A stretch of DNA of 14,934 nucleotides. It comes from Burkholderiales bacterium (GTDB lineage Bacteria > Pseudomonadota > Gammaproteobacteria > Burkholderiales > Chitinimonadaceae). Below are positions 1-7,530 of the stretch, piece after piece. The DNA lies in NCBI GenBank assembly GCA_019234745.1, contig JAFAKZ010000288.1:1-14934 (forward strand), read 5' to 3'. The notes under the pieces are model-generated. The model saw nothing but the letters and a program-made list of their open reading frames with translations. It searched no databases and had not been told where the DNA came from. The first letter of the stretch is position 1. Every line of letters starts with the position of its first letter. The translations under genes were made by a program, and so were the position numbers.

Positions 1-726
1 CTCGCCCACCTCGGGCGTCTTCAGCAAGATCTCATACCCGTCGCGTGGGTGGCGGCGAATGATCTCGAATTCCTCATCGGTCAGCCGGCCGGGCTTATTC
101 AGGATCTCATCGGGCACCAGCGCCTTGCCGGTATCGTGCAAGAGGCCCCCAAGGCCGGCTTGGCGAGTGATCTCGTCATCCATCGCCATCGACCGGCAAA
201 ACGCCACCATGAAGGTACACACGCTGACCGAGTGCAGAAAGGTGTAGTCGTCTTTGTTCTTGATATGCATAAGGCCGATCAGCGCGCCCGAATTACGCAG
301 GATCGACTCGGTGATGTTCGCCACCACCGGCTCGACCGCCTCCATCGACACCGCCTTACCCAAGCGAACATCCATCATCACATTGCGTACGAGGTTGGAC
401 GCCTGGCTCTTGATCGCACGGGCGCGGCCCAGCTCCTCGCTCGTCGACACACGGATGATCGGTGATTTCTCGGTCTGCGCGATCGCGATCATCTCGGCCT
501 GCAACGCGCCTTGCACCTCTTCCTGCGTCGGTGCGTCCGGCATGTCCAGTCCCTTGTCGGTGTCGATATACACCTCGTGGATGCCGCAATCGAGAATCGT
601 CTGAACCTCCTTGTCCGTTTTCAGCATGAAGGTGGATCGCATGAATGGGTGCACCGACCAGTCTGCGTTCAGATCATGAACGTACATGCCGACACGCAGT
701 GCTGAGGAGGGGACGCGTTTGATCAT
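1..726 (-). CDS. HD-GYP domain protein with DUF3391 N-terminus, probable cyclic-di-GMP phosphodiesterase (3' part outside window)
   Basis: The frame is open from an ATG at 726 to the left window edge, giving 242 residues without a stop; the C-terminus is outside. Residues 1-60 match the DUF3391 type of N-terminal domain (start MIKRVPSSALRVGMYVHDL), which commonly precedes HD-GYP domains. From about residue 140 an HD-GYP domain follows: an early metal-site His at 165, the HD pair His197-Asp198 in GGLLHDTGK, then KPGRLTDEEF and a further conserved His226. The GYP motif and later ligands would lie beyond the edge. Family members hydrolyse the second messenger c-di-GMP and affect motility and biofilm. 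No signal peptide or membrane segment is visible, so it is probably cytoplasmic. The start is preceded by no strong ribosome site but fits the domain boundary, and a plausible promoter lies 35-70 bases upstream. It is divergent from the tRNA gene and probably unrelated to the biosynthetic cluster. Confidence 0.88.
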   Translation of the reverse strand, partial: MIKRVPSSALRVGMYVHDLNADWSVHPFMRSTFMLKTDKEVQTILDCGIHEVYIDTDKGLDMPDAPTQEEVQGALQAEMIAIAQTEKSPIIRVSTSEELGRARAIKSQASNLVRNVMMDVRLGKAVSMEAVEPVVANITESILRNSGALIGLMHIKNKDDYTFLHSVSVCTFMVAFCRSMAMDDEITRQAGLGGLLHDTGKALVPDEILNKPGRLTDEEFEIIRRHPRDGYEILLKTPEVGE

Positions 727-767
727 CTTGCAGGCGACCGGTAAGAGGAGAAGAGACAGCCGATCTC

Positions 768-797
768 AGTATAGGGCGTAAGCGGAGCCGACCGCAA
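768..797 (-). promoter_or_regulatory. Candidate sigma70 promoter for the HD-GYP gene
   Basis: On the minus strand a TTGCGG element (792-797) is followed after 18 bases by TATACT (768-773). A transcript would start near 761, leaving a leader of about 35 bases before the ATG at 726. The -10 box is good and the -35 box weak, so this is a prediction by eye. In the rest of 727-954 I see no gene or repeat. Confidence 0.45.
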
Positions 798-954
798 AAC
801 CGAACAATCCATTTGGTAGTCAATGCGTTAAATCAAGCAAGATGCAGTGGATGCAACACTTTCACGCCCGTTCCGACGAACGCAACTTTCTAGTCTTGCC
901 GCGACTCAAACGCACACGAGGACAGCGATTCTGCAAAAGATTCATGACAGCCTC

Positions 955-983
955 TTGACGCCCGCCCATATACACGCCATAAT
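955..983 (+). promoter_or_regulatory. Sigma70-type promoter of the initiator tRNA gene
   Basis: TTGACG (955-960) and CATAAT (978-983) are separated by exactly 17 bases. Predicted initiation is near 990, only a few bases before the mature tRNA 5' end at 996, which is typical of a monocistronic tRNA transcription unit. Confidence 0.75.
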
Positions 984-995
984 CCGCCTCTCTGT

Positions 996-1071
996 CGCGG
1001 GATGGAGCAGTTGGCAGCTCGTCGGGCTCATAACCCGAAGGTCGCAGGTTCGAGTCCTGCTCCCGCAACCA
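996..1071 (+). tRNA. Initiator tRNA-fMet (anticodon CAT)
   Basis: This 76-base cloverleaf has an encoded CCA end (1069-1071). The seven acceptor positions pair except position 1: C996 faces an A, the C1-A72 mismatch that marks bacterial initiator tRNAs and blocks use in elongation. The anticodon arm is TCGGG-CTCATAA-CCCGA, giving the three consecutive G-C pairs used for P-site selection and the CAT anticodon. The D stem (GAGC/GCTC) contains the A11-T24 pair also typical of initiators, and the T arm has GGTTCGAGTCC. It has its own promoter and terminator. It lies just left of the biosynthetic cluster; no duplicated tRNA 3' end that would mark an island attachment site is visible elsewhere in the window. 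Confidence 0.97.
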
Positions 1072-1080
1072 GAATAATCA

Positions 1081-1120
1081 AGCATCTGGCCCAGCCGAAA
1101 GGTTGGGCCAGATGCTTTTC
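1081..1120 (+). terminator. Rho-independent terminator of the tRNA-fMet gene
   Basis: A 16-bp stem (1081-1096 with 1101-1116, one G-T wobble) closes a GAAA tetraloop at 1097-1100 and runs into TTTT (1116-1119). It starts 10 bases after the tRNA CCA end. The left flank is AT-rich (GATTATT when read leftward), so weak activity on leftward transcripts from the cluster is possible. Confidence 0.88.
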
Positions 1121-1285
1121 GGCGTTCATGTAGGCAAATCAGGACGTCGTAGGTGCGCCAACGGCTCTACTCTGCGCGAAGAATCGCAGAATATGCTGAA
1201 GTGGTTATCGCTGAAATGGGTAGAGGCCGCCAAAACCGCTCTCAAAGCAGAAGATATCCTGGCGGTTCCATTACGGATTACTTAG

Positions 1286-1376
1286 GGAAGCTCTGCAAAC
1301 GTCCCTTTACGAGCGTCAGCGAGGCTCCGCCGGGCGAAAGCTGAAGTTTCAGATTGTCACCTTTTGCAGAGCTTCC
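1286..1376. mobile_element. 91-bp MITE-like element with 14-bp terminal inverted repeats and TTAG target duplication
   Basis: The element begins GGAAGCTCTGCAAA (1286-1299) and ends with its exact reverse complement (1363-1376). It is flanked directly by TTAG on both sides (1282-1285 and 1377-1380), consistent with a 4-bp target-site duplication of the YTAR type known for IS5-group insertion sequences. At 91 bp it cannot encode a transposase, so it is a non-autonomous derivative that would need an enzyme in trans. The IS5-group assignment rests only on the GGAAG-type ends and the target sequence and is tentative. Its ends can pair into a hairpin that leftward transcripts reading out of the cluster would contain. 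Confidence 0.75.
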
Positions 1377-1396
1377 TTAGCTGGTGTTGTTTTTGC

Positions 1397-1492
1397 CCAG
1401 ATGCAGTACCGAAGATGCGGGTGGCGATGGAGTTTCTGGTAGAGCGCTTGGGCGGCAATATCCTGCCCCGGCTTCAAGCGGCCAGGACGTGA
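1397..1492 (+). pseudogene. Probable remnant of a LysR-type regulator C-terminus
   Basis: Reading rightward in one frame, PDAVPKMRVAMEFLVERL followed by about a dozen residues ends at a TGA at 1490-1492. The pattern of a basic KMRV, then a hydrophobic helix ending FLVERL, is the usual last helix of LysR-family regulators. There is no start and no DNA-binding domain. The upstream part appears frameshifted and is interrupted by the MITE-like element: in a neighbouring frame, the DNA around the insertion reads ITDYLAGVVFAQMQ once the insert is removed. The remnant overlaps the end of the convergent thioesterase gene by 19 bases. The match is short and recognised by eye only. Confidence 0.35.
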
Positions 1493-2199
1493 TCGCCGAG
1501 CAGGTCGTCTAGTACCTGCAGCACAGCCTGGCGATGGTCGTGGATGAAGAAGTGGCCGCCAGGGATGGCATGTCCGGTGAATGACGCTGACGTCTCCGCC
1601 GCCCAGGCAGCGGCGTCCAGCGTCCGATCCGTGATCGTATCCTGCTCGCCATATAGGAAATGGATCGGGCAGGTGAGCGGGGGGGCGTCGCTTTGTTCGA
1701 AGGAGAGCGCCACCTTGAAGTCTGCCCGGATCATGGGGAGAAAAGACTGCAGCAGCGCCCGGTTACGGAGTAGGGCTGGCGGCGTACCGCCGACGCGTCG
1801 CAGGTACTCGATCAAGGTCTCGTCGCTGGCATCCGGGACGACAGCATGCAGGAGGTGCCTGAATCGAGCGGGTGCCGTGCAGCCGCTGGCAAACAAGGCG
1901 AGCGGCGGCGTGTGGTGCACCTGTTGCAGGATTCCCGCGACGCCGCGTGCAACCATTGCACCTAGGCTGTGGCCAAATAGGGCGAATTTGCGCCCGGTTT
2001 GCGGTTCCAGCAGGCTGGCAAGCTGGGATACCAGTTCGCCGTATTCGGTGGCGTAGTCCATGCCGCTCAAGGCGCCGCGTCCCGGCAAATCCACCGGGAC
2101 GACGTTGACATTCAGCCCCAGTCGGCCACGCCAGGCCGTGTAGAAGCCTGCAGAGGAGCCTGCGTAGGCGAAACAATAGAGATCGACTTCCGTGCTCAC
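1474..2199 (-). CDS. Type II thioesterase (alpha/beta hydrolase) of a natural-product cluster
   Basis: This 241-residue protein is the normal size for stand-alone type II thioesterases of the GrsT/SrfAD kind. These editing enzymes remove misprimed or stalled acyl groups from carrier-domain phosphopantetheine arms. It has an N-terminal YCFAYAGSSAGFY segment, the nucleophile motif GHSLG with Ser78, the acid Asp187 in LYGEQDT and the base His216 in PGGHFF, so the catalytic triad is complete. No signal peptide is seen, so it is cytoplasmic. Translation starts at a GTG (2197-2199) that overlaps the stop of the preceding CCR gene by 4 bases, with GGAG at 2205-2208 as ribosome site; the two are probably translationally coupled. 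It is the last gene of the operon in this window. No convincing terminator follows before the MITE-like element. Confidence 0.93.
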   Translation of the reverse strand: MSTEVDLYCFAYAGSSAGFYTAWRGRLGLNVNVVPVDLPGRGALSGMDYATEYGELVSQLASLLEPQTGRKFALFGHSLGAMVARGVAGILQQVHHTPPLALFASGCTAPARFRHLLHAVVPDASDETLIEYLRRVGGTPPALLRNRALLQSFLPMIRADFKVALSFEQSDAPPLTCPIHFLYGEQDTITDRTLDAAAWAAETSASFTGHAIPGGHFFIHDHRQAVLQVLDDLLGDHVLAA

Positions 2200-3515
2200 G
2201 CCAACTCCGCGATTTGCTGCGTGGCCGCCGATGCTGCCTCGCTTCCTGCAGGCGTGTCCTGTGAGCCCTCATCGGGCTTGGCGCCCATACCCATGGCCGG
2301 GGCCCCAACCAGCACCGCCATATTGCCGTGCGGATGCTGGTTCTCGAACATTAGCTGATGCGCCATGGGAATTTCGGCGAACGAGAAGGTGCGCGACAGG
2401 CAAGGGTCTACCTTGCCGGCAGATACCAGGGCATTGATCCCGGCCGCCTGCTCATCGTTCGCGAAATGTGCCCCCTGGAAGCGCTTCTGCCGCATCCACA
2501 GATAGCGCAGGTCGATCGTTGCGTTGTAGCCGGTGGTGCCGGCGCAGATGATGACCATGCCGCCGGTGTCGCAGGTGAACAGCGAGGTTGGAATCGTGGA
2601 TTCGCCAGGATGCTCGAAGACAATAGCCGGCGAGCGCTTTTCACCCACGATGTCCCAGATCGCCTTGCCAAACCGTCGCGCACCGGCCAGCCAGCGGTCG
2701 AACCCTTCCTTGTCCGTCCAGTGCGGCAGCATGCCCCAGTGGTCGAAGTCGCTGCGATTGATGCAGCCCTTGGCGCCAAGGCGCATGCAGTGTTCGAACT
2801 TGTCGTCGCTGGACACGACTGCAACGGGGATTGCGCCGACGCTACGGCAGATCTGCAGGGCCATGGAGCCGAGCCCCCCGGCGGCACCCCATACCAGCAC
2901 GACGTCGCCTTGCTTGACCGTGTTGGGCGCAAAGCCGTGCAGCATGCGGTAGGCGGTGGCCCCGACCAGCATGTAGGCGGCTGATGCTTCCCAGCTCAGG
3001 TGGCGCGGTCGTGGCAGGCATTGGTGCGGCTGGACCTTGGTGAACTGCGCAAAGGCGCCCCAGTTCGATTCATAGCCCCAGATGTGGAAAGACGGTGAGT
3101 ACATGGGGTCGCCGCCGGCCTGTACATGCGGGCAGTGTGCGTCCCACATGCCGCAGTGGATGACAACCTCGTCCCCGACGCGCGGATAAGCCACGTTCTT
3201 CCCGACCTTGTAGACGATGCCCGATGCGTCGCTGCCACCGATATGGAAGTCGGTGCCGAGGCCGGCCTTCTGGTGCTGGGCGATGACGTCGATGGGCACG
3301 CCCATGGACGCCCAGACATTGTTGTAGTTCACGCCGGCTGCCATGACGTAGACCAATACCTCGTCATCGCCGACTTCCGGTACGGGTACCACTTCGATCT
3401 TCAGGCTGTCCTTGGGTGGGCCAAAGCGCTCGCGGCGCACGGTGCACGCATGCATCCGCTCTGGCACGATACCCAGCGGTGGTGCTTCGCCAACGGGATA
3501 CAGGTCTTGGGTCAT
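2196..3515 (-). CDS. ccr: Crotonyl-CoA carboxylase/reductase (alkylmalonyl-CoA-forming)
   Basis: From the chosen ATG at 3515 the protein has 439 residues (start MTQDLYPVG). It is an MDR-superfamily NADPH-dependent enzyme that reductively carboxylates crotonyl-CoA or longer 2-enoyl-CoAs to ethylmalonyl-CoA or alkylmalonyl-CoA. Family signatures are near-complete: GVNYNNVWASMGVPIDVI (61-78), FHIGGSDASGIVYKVG (90-105), IWGYESNWGAFAQF (145-158), the nucleotide-binding GAAGGLGS (210-217) and KRFQGAHFAN (344-353). Tyr148-Glu149 and His350 fall where a Phe/Glu pair and a His line the CO2 pocket of the characterised Kitasatospora enzyme, if my alignment is right. An in-frame ATG at 3545 would add 10 residues, but the purine-rich AAGAGAGAG stretch suits 3515. 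CCR serves either the central ethylmalonyl-CoA pathway or polyketide extender supply; coupling to the type II thioesterase argues for the latter. The Ala/Ser-rich C-terminal tail (about 405-439) looks unconserved. Confidence 0.93.
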   Translation of the reverse strand: MTQDLYPVGEAPPLGIVPERMHACTVRRERFGPPKDSLKIEVVPVPEVGDDEVLVYVMAAGVNYNNVWASMGVPIDVIAQHQKAGLGTDFHIGGSDASGIVYKVGKNVAYPRVGDEVVIHCGMWDAHCPHVQAGGDPMYSPSFHIWGYESNWGAFAQFTKVQPHQCLPRPRHLSWEASAAYMLVGATAYRMLHGFAPNTVKQGDVVLVWGAAGGLGSMALQICRSVGAIPVAVVSSDDKFEHCMRLGAKGCINRSDFDHWGMLPHWTDKEGFDRWLAGARRFGKAIWDIVGEKRSPAIVFEHPGESTIPTSLFTCDTGGMVIICAGTTGYNATIDLRYLWMRQKRFQGAHFANDEQAAGINALVSAGKVDPCLSRTFSFAEIPMAHQLMFENQHPHGNMAVLVGAPAMGMGAKPDEGSQDTPAGSEAASAATQQIAELA

Positions 3516-3544
3516 GATGTTCTCTCTCTCTTCTTGTCCAGGCA

Positions 3545-3579
3545 CGCTGATTCGCTCCGTGGCGGCGGTCGAATCAGCG
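3545..3579. repeat. 10-bp perfect inverted repeat (hairpin) between the M28 peptidase and CCR genes
   Basis: CGCTGATTCG (3545-3554) and its reverse complement (3570-3579) flank a 15-base loop. In leftward mRNA the hairpin sits in the 97-base gap before CCR, about 30 bases upstream of the start at 3515. A T-rich run follows only on the plus strand (3582-3591), so it is not a normal intrinsic terminator for the operon. It could protect a processed 3' end, modulate CCR expression, or bind a protein. Confidence 0.6.
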
Positions 3580-3612
3580 CGTTCTTCTTTTCAATGGCAA
3601 CCCAAGCCGGCG

Positions 3613-5910
3613 TTAGCTGAAGGTCTTGACCGTAACGGCACGTACCGTGTCGGTGCTGCTGCCGGCCATGGCCGGGACGAATCCGACGGGGCGAACCGGT
3701 ACGCCTGCGTCACCCAGGCCATAGGTTTCGTCCTGGACGCGGACCTGGAACGGCGCGCCTGGCTTCAGCTGCAGCTTCACGTCGAGCCAGTCGCCGGCCA
3801 TGGCGTACGCGTCGACGCTCCACTGCGCGTTCGGCTCCTTGGAGTAGGGATGGCCCTCGATGCTCGACTTGAGTACGTCCACGCCCTCTACCTTGACGGT
3901 CATTGAGGGCGCCTGGCGCTGCGAACGCACGCGCAGCTCGATTTCGCGCTTGCCGTCGACGACACTGTCGCCCACGACCTGCAGTTCTGGTGCCTGGACG
4001 CCAGGTAGCGTTGGTGCTGCGCTGACCCAATACTGCCGGGTCGACTTGCCGAAGATTTCAGGCAGGGCACGGCGGCTCGTTTGTGCGGCAAAGAACGGCT
4101 TGTTCCAGGTGTCGAGCTGTTCGTCGCGGGAGACCCAGTAAGCCTTGCCGGAGGCGCCGTCCAACGCGTAGAACATCACGTCCGGACGCGGATGGCTATC
4201 ATCGAAGCGGGGATTGGCGGCGGCAATCAGGAGGCACCCAGCACCCATGGCGAGGGCTGCCAAGGGTAGGCGCAAGGGCTGCTTCAGCGATGCCAGCAAG
4301 GGCAGGGCCGGGCCGAGCAACAGACAGGCAACCAGGCCCAGTGCGGCCGACAGGTGGGGCGTGCAACCCAGGAACACCATCTGTATGACCGGCGCGCACA
4401 GGATGATGCCGGGGATGAGCGCCAGCAGCAGCAGCCATGCGCGCGCGTTGGCGGACAGCGCGTCGCCGCGAGGCGACAGCAGGTAAGCCTGCAAGGCCAG
4501 CATCGGCAGCAGCGGCCAGGTGAGCAGGTAACTGACGCCCGGCAGGGTGGCGATGAGGGCGCCGAGCAACAGCAGCAGGCAAAGCGCCGCACCCATATTC
4601 AGCTCGGTCGGGTTGAGCCAGCGCTGCAGGCCGGAATGCGCCTTGGCCAGCATGCTCACCACGAAGCCCACGAAGGCCAGCAGGTACCAGTGGCTGTCAT
4701 AGGGGAAGAACATATGGTGGAACAGCGGGTGGATTGCCGCCACAGCGAGCCAGACTAGCTGGCACACGATGGCGACCACCACCGTCGTCAACAGGAAGGC
4801 AAACGCAGCGGCGATCATCCGGCCGATGCGGATGTGCTTGTTCTTTACGCCAACCCAGGCTGCCGCCACGAAGGCCGCGAACACCAGCACCGCAAGCGGC
4901 GTCGACCAGCTGGCCGGGTAATGGACAAGGCCCAGGCCCGGCAGATCGAAGTAGATTTCATCGCCGCCTTGCAGATTGTCCAGCGGCATATTGCCGAATT
5001 GTCGGGTGAGCGACAGCATGATGTCGCCTTCGCTCTGCAGCGTCGACCTATCCAAGGCCTCGATCGAGTCGAGCCGCATGTGGTAGGTGGTGGGCTGCTC
5101 GATGGCCGCGAAGTTCAGGCCTGGCAGGTGGCCTTGCTTGAACGACGTCATGTCAGTGTCGTTCGGCAGTAGGCGGTAGATCTCATACATCAGCGAGTTC
5201 GTCACCGTGGTCGGCGCAGCTTTTGCCAGCACGTCGATCAGCTTGCTGTTGCCGGGGCTGGATTCGAACATCAGCATAGGGCCGCTGCTGCCGCGATACT
5301 CGAAGTTGAGGACCAGGCCGATGTTCTTGGCCCAGGGGTGTTCCGCCATAAACAGCTTCGAGCCGAGCAGGCCGGCTTCTTCGCCATCGGTGAGCAGGCA
5401 GATGACGTCGTTCTTGAGCGCCGGGCCATGCTGGATGGCGCGGATCGTCTCCAGGATGGCCGCCACCGAGGCGCCGTCATCCGCTGCGCCGGGGCCGTTG
5501 GGCACCGAGTCGTAGTGGGCGACGAGCATCAAGGGCTTGCCGGAGGCAGTGCCGGGAAGCCGTACGATAATGTTCTGGACCTTGCCGACAGCACCATAGC
5601 CTTCGCTATCGGCCGCGCTGATGCCGGACTGGATCTCGGGATTCAAGCCCATGTCCTTCAGCGTTGCGACAAGGCGCGCGCGTACCTCGCCCTGCTCGGC
5701 GCTACCGGTCGGGTGCGGCCGCGCTGCGATTTTCTGCAGCTGGGACATCGCGCGCGCTTCGGAAAACACGGTTGCGTCGGCATCGGCCGAGGCCGGCGTC
5801 GGCATCCGTTCGCCTTTCAATGCGATGGTGATCAGCACGATCAGCGCGACCAGGATTGCAATCGCCGTCGTTATGCCGATCTTCGGAGGTACTGTTTGCT
5901 CGGTTGCCAT
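3613..5910 (-). CDS. Membrane-bound M28-family zinc metallopeptidase with multi-helix C-terminal part
   Basis: The protein has 765 residues from the ATG at 5910; an upstream in-frame TTG at 5952 would add 14 residues but has no better ribosome site. After one N-terminal membrane helix (about 12-31) comes an M28 aminopeptidase-type domain (about 50-310) with all expected residues. These are His132 and Asp134 in AHYDSVPNG, bridging Asp144 in GAADDGAS, general base Glu177 and Glu178 in TDGEEAGLLG, Glu204, Asp253 in NDTD, and His277 in TTYHMRLDS. About eight further hydrophobic segments lie between 337 and 565, followed by a soluble C-terminal region (about 570-765). The layout resembles vacuolar or ER membrane M28 proteases, with catalysis probably on the periplasmic side. 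Family members remove N-terminal residues from peptides. It follows the ABC permease gene after 78 bases, suggesting a role in maturing or inactivating an exported peptide; that role is inference. Confidence 0.88.
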   Translation of the reverse strand: MATEQTVPPKIGITTAIAILVALIVLITIALKGERMPTPASADADATVFSEARAMSQLQKIAARPHPTGSAEQGEVRARLVATLKDMGLNPEIQSGISAADSEGYGAVGKVQNIIVRLPGTASGKPLMLVAHYDSVPNGPGAADDGASVAAILETIRAIQHGPALKNDVICLLTDGEEAGLLGSKLFMAEHPWAKNIGLVLNFEYRGSSGPMLMFESSPGNSKLIDVLAKAAPTTVTNSLMYEIYRLLPNDTDMTSFKQGHLPGLNFAAIEQPTTYHMRLDSIEALDRSTLQSEGDIMLSLTRQFGNMPLDNLQGGDEIYFDLPGLGLVHYPASWSTPLAVLVFAAFVAAAWVGVKNKHIRIGRMIAAAFAFLLTTVVVAIVCQLVWLAVAAIHPLFHHMFFPYDSHWYLLAFVGFVVSMLAKAHSGLQRWLNPTELNMGAALCLLLLLGALIATLPGVSYLLTWPLLPMLALQAYLLSPRGDALSANARAWLLLLALIPGIILCAPVIQMVFLGCTPHLSAALGLVACLLLGPALPLLASLKQPLRLPLAALAMGAGCLLIAAANPRFDDSHPRPDVMFYALDGASGKAYWVSRDEQLDTWNKPFFAAQTSRRALPEIFGKSTRQYWVSAAPTLPGVQAPELQVVGDSVVDGKREIELRVRSQRQAPSMTVKVEGVDVLKSSIEGHPYSKEPNAQWSVDAYAMAGDWLDVKLQLKPGAPFQVRVQDETYGLGDAGVPVRPVGFVPAMAGSSTDTVRAVTVKTFS

Positions 5911-5988
5911 GAGGTTCTTCGCTTTCGAGATAAGTAATGAGCTTGTTGACAATGGGGGCCCTGATTGGGCAGTCGTAGTGAGGAATAG

Positions 5989-7530
5989 CTAGGCCAAGCG
6001 CGTCCTCCCCCATTTCGCCATCAGCACGCCCGCCATCGGCAGCGTGGCCGCGAGGTGCAGTACCGTAGTGCGGAGCGGATCGACCGCGATGTTCAGGACG
6101 CCCCCACCGTTGAATGCGAAATAGGCCAGCAGGCAAATCGCCAGCTCGAACGTTCTGCCGTTGCCCGTCAATACGCCGAGGGCCAGCCCCGCCGTGGCGA
6201 GCGAGGCGTCTGCCGCGACGGCCGCCAATGCCGTCGCGGGCGCAGAGACGGCCGAGTGCAGTAGGGCCGGCAGGTTCGTCAGCAGGGCAAGGGCGAACAG
6301 GGCCGCCCAGCGCGCACGCAGGATGCGATCGTGGATATCGGCGCTGAATACCATTGCCGCCGTACGCGCATCCCGCTCGAGCAATGCGGCGCGCGAGAAG
6401 ATGTCGAGCAGCAGGAGCCATCCCACGACCGTGGCTACGGCAACGGAATCGATGGCCGCGAAGAACTGGATGCACCAGACGATGGCCAGGGCAGCCCACC
6501 ACCAGCGCCGGCGTTGGCGTAGCATGAGCTGCAACTCGGACAGGAACAGTTCGCCGAACGGGTGGCGACGCAGTGGTTGGACGAGAGTGGCTAGCCACGG
6601 CAGGCGGATAGGGCGCTGCCGCTGCGTTGCGGCACCCGCCTTCCGGACAGAGGGCTTAGGCGAGCCTAGGGCAGCACCAGCGGCAACGGCCATAGCGGCA
6701 AGCAGCAGCCAGAGGAGCCTGCCCGCAACCACGGCGGGCGTGGGCTGCCAGGTCTGCCAAGCGATGGAAACTGGCGTGCCTGGCTTGCTACCGCAGACCA
6801 TGCAGAAGTCGGTGGAAGCGGTAGCGCCAGTCTGCAGTTGGATCGCGTGGCGTGCCGCTTCGGTGAACACAGTTACGCCGAAGGGGTCGCCGATGACAGT
6901 GCTTGCGCCCATCGTATGAGCGCGGGCCATGTGTTGTGTCGCGGCCAGCATGGCTAGCCAGACGCAGAAATAGGCGACGTTGCCGAACGTGCGTCGCAGC
7001 AAGGGGATGAGATCGAACCAGATCGACAACATCGCCGTGATGGCACAGGAGGGCGCTGCCAGCAGGGCAATCGGCTTGCAAAGTTCGACCAGGTCGATAC
7101 GCGTGTCCTCTGCGCGCACCAGTTGTGCCGCAACGCCGCCGGCCGTCGCCGCCGCGACCAGCAGCCCGAGGACGGTCAGGTGGGCGCCCCATTTCGCCAG
7201 CAGATAGGTCGAGCGGCGCAGCGGCGTGGCTGCCAGCAACTGCCACACCTGCGTGTCGATGTCGCGGGTCAGCGAACCGCGCACCAGGTAAAAGCCGGCC
7301 AGCGCAATCCACAGCGACGTCATGGCGACGGTCATGCCGACCCAGGCGCTCGAGTATTGGCCGCGGTAGGTTTCATCCAGCGCAAGCACCATATAGCTTG
7401 CACCCTTAGGTGGAAAGCACCACCAGGCAATGGCAGCGGCCATCAGCAAGACGAGCATCAGCCGGCGATCCCGGCAGCGCATCAGGACCTCGGCCATCAA
7501 GATGGTGCCGAAGCGGCGTAGGCCGTTCAT
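5989..7530 (-). CDS. ABC-2 type exporter permease
   Basis: From the ATG at 7530 the protein has 513 residues. The frame is open further upstream, but that part overlaps the ATPase gene, is Arg-rich and looks like shadow coding. The ATG overlaps the TGA of the ATPase gene by 4 bases (7527-7530) and has AGGT six bases upstream (7537-7540), so the start is well supported. Hydrophobic segments suggest about twelve helices in two sets of six: near 22-39, 62-83, 111-136, 154-171, 184-199 and 268-288, then 343-361, 364-376, 406-424, 436-455, 461-476 and 487-505. The charged linker between the sets is at about 290-340. The segment RDIDTQVWQLLAATPLRRSTYLLAKW (89-114, given in parts: RDIDTQVWQLL and ATPLRRSTYLLAKW) is typical of ABC-2 permeases. 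A CMVC pair (243-246) sits in an extramembrane loop. Its substrate is not evident from sequence; context suggests the NRPS product. Confidence 0.85.
   Translation of the reverse strand: MNGLRRFGTILMAEVLMRCRDRRLMLVLLMAAAIAWWCFPPKGASYMVLALDETYRGQYSSAWVGMTVAMTSLWIALAGFYLVRGSLTRDIDTQVWQLLAATPLRRSTYLLAKWGAHLTVLGLLVAAATAGGVAAQLVRAEDTRIDLVELCKPIALLAAPSCAITAMLSIWFDLIPLLRRTFGNVAYFCVWLAMLAATQHMARAHTMGASTVIGDPFGVTVFTEAARHAIQLQTGATASTDFCMVCGSKPGTPVSIAWQTWQPTPAVVAGRLLWLLLAAMAVAAGAALGSPKPSVRKAGAATQRQRPIRLPWLATLVQPLRRHPFGELFLSELQLMLRQRRRWWWAALAIVWCIQFFAAIDSVAVATVVGWLLLLDIFSRAALLERDARTAAMVFSADIHDRILRARWAALFALALLTNLPALLHSAVSAPATALAAVAADASLATAGLALGVLTGNGRTFELAICLLAYFAFNGGGVLNIAVDPLRTTVLHLAATLPMAGVLMAKWGRTRLA

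Noticed and set aside
1103..1344. Small plus-strand frames of 60-63 residues right of the tRNA gene
   Set aside because: They start in the terminator or run into the MITE-like element and resemble no known protein; the area reads as gene debris.
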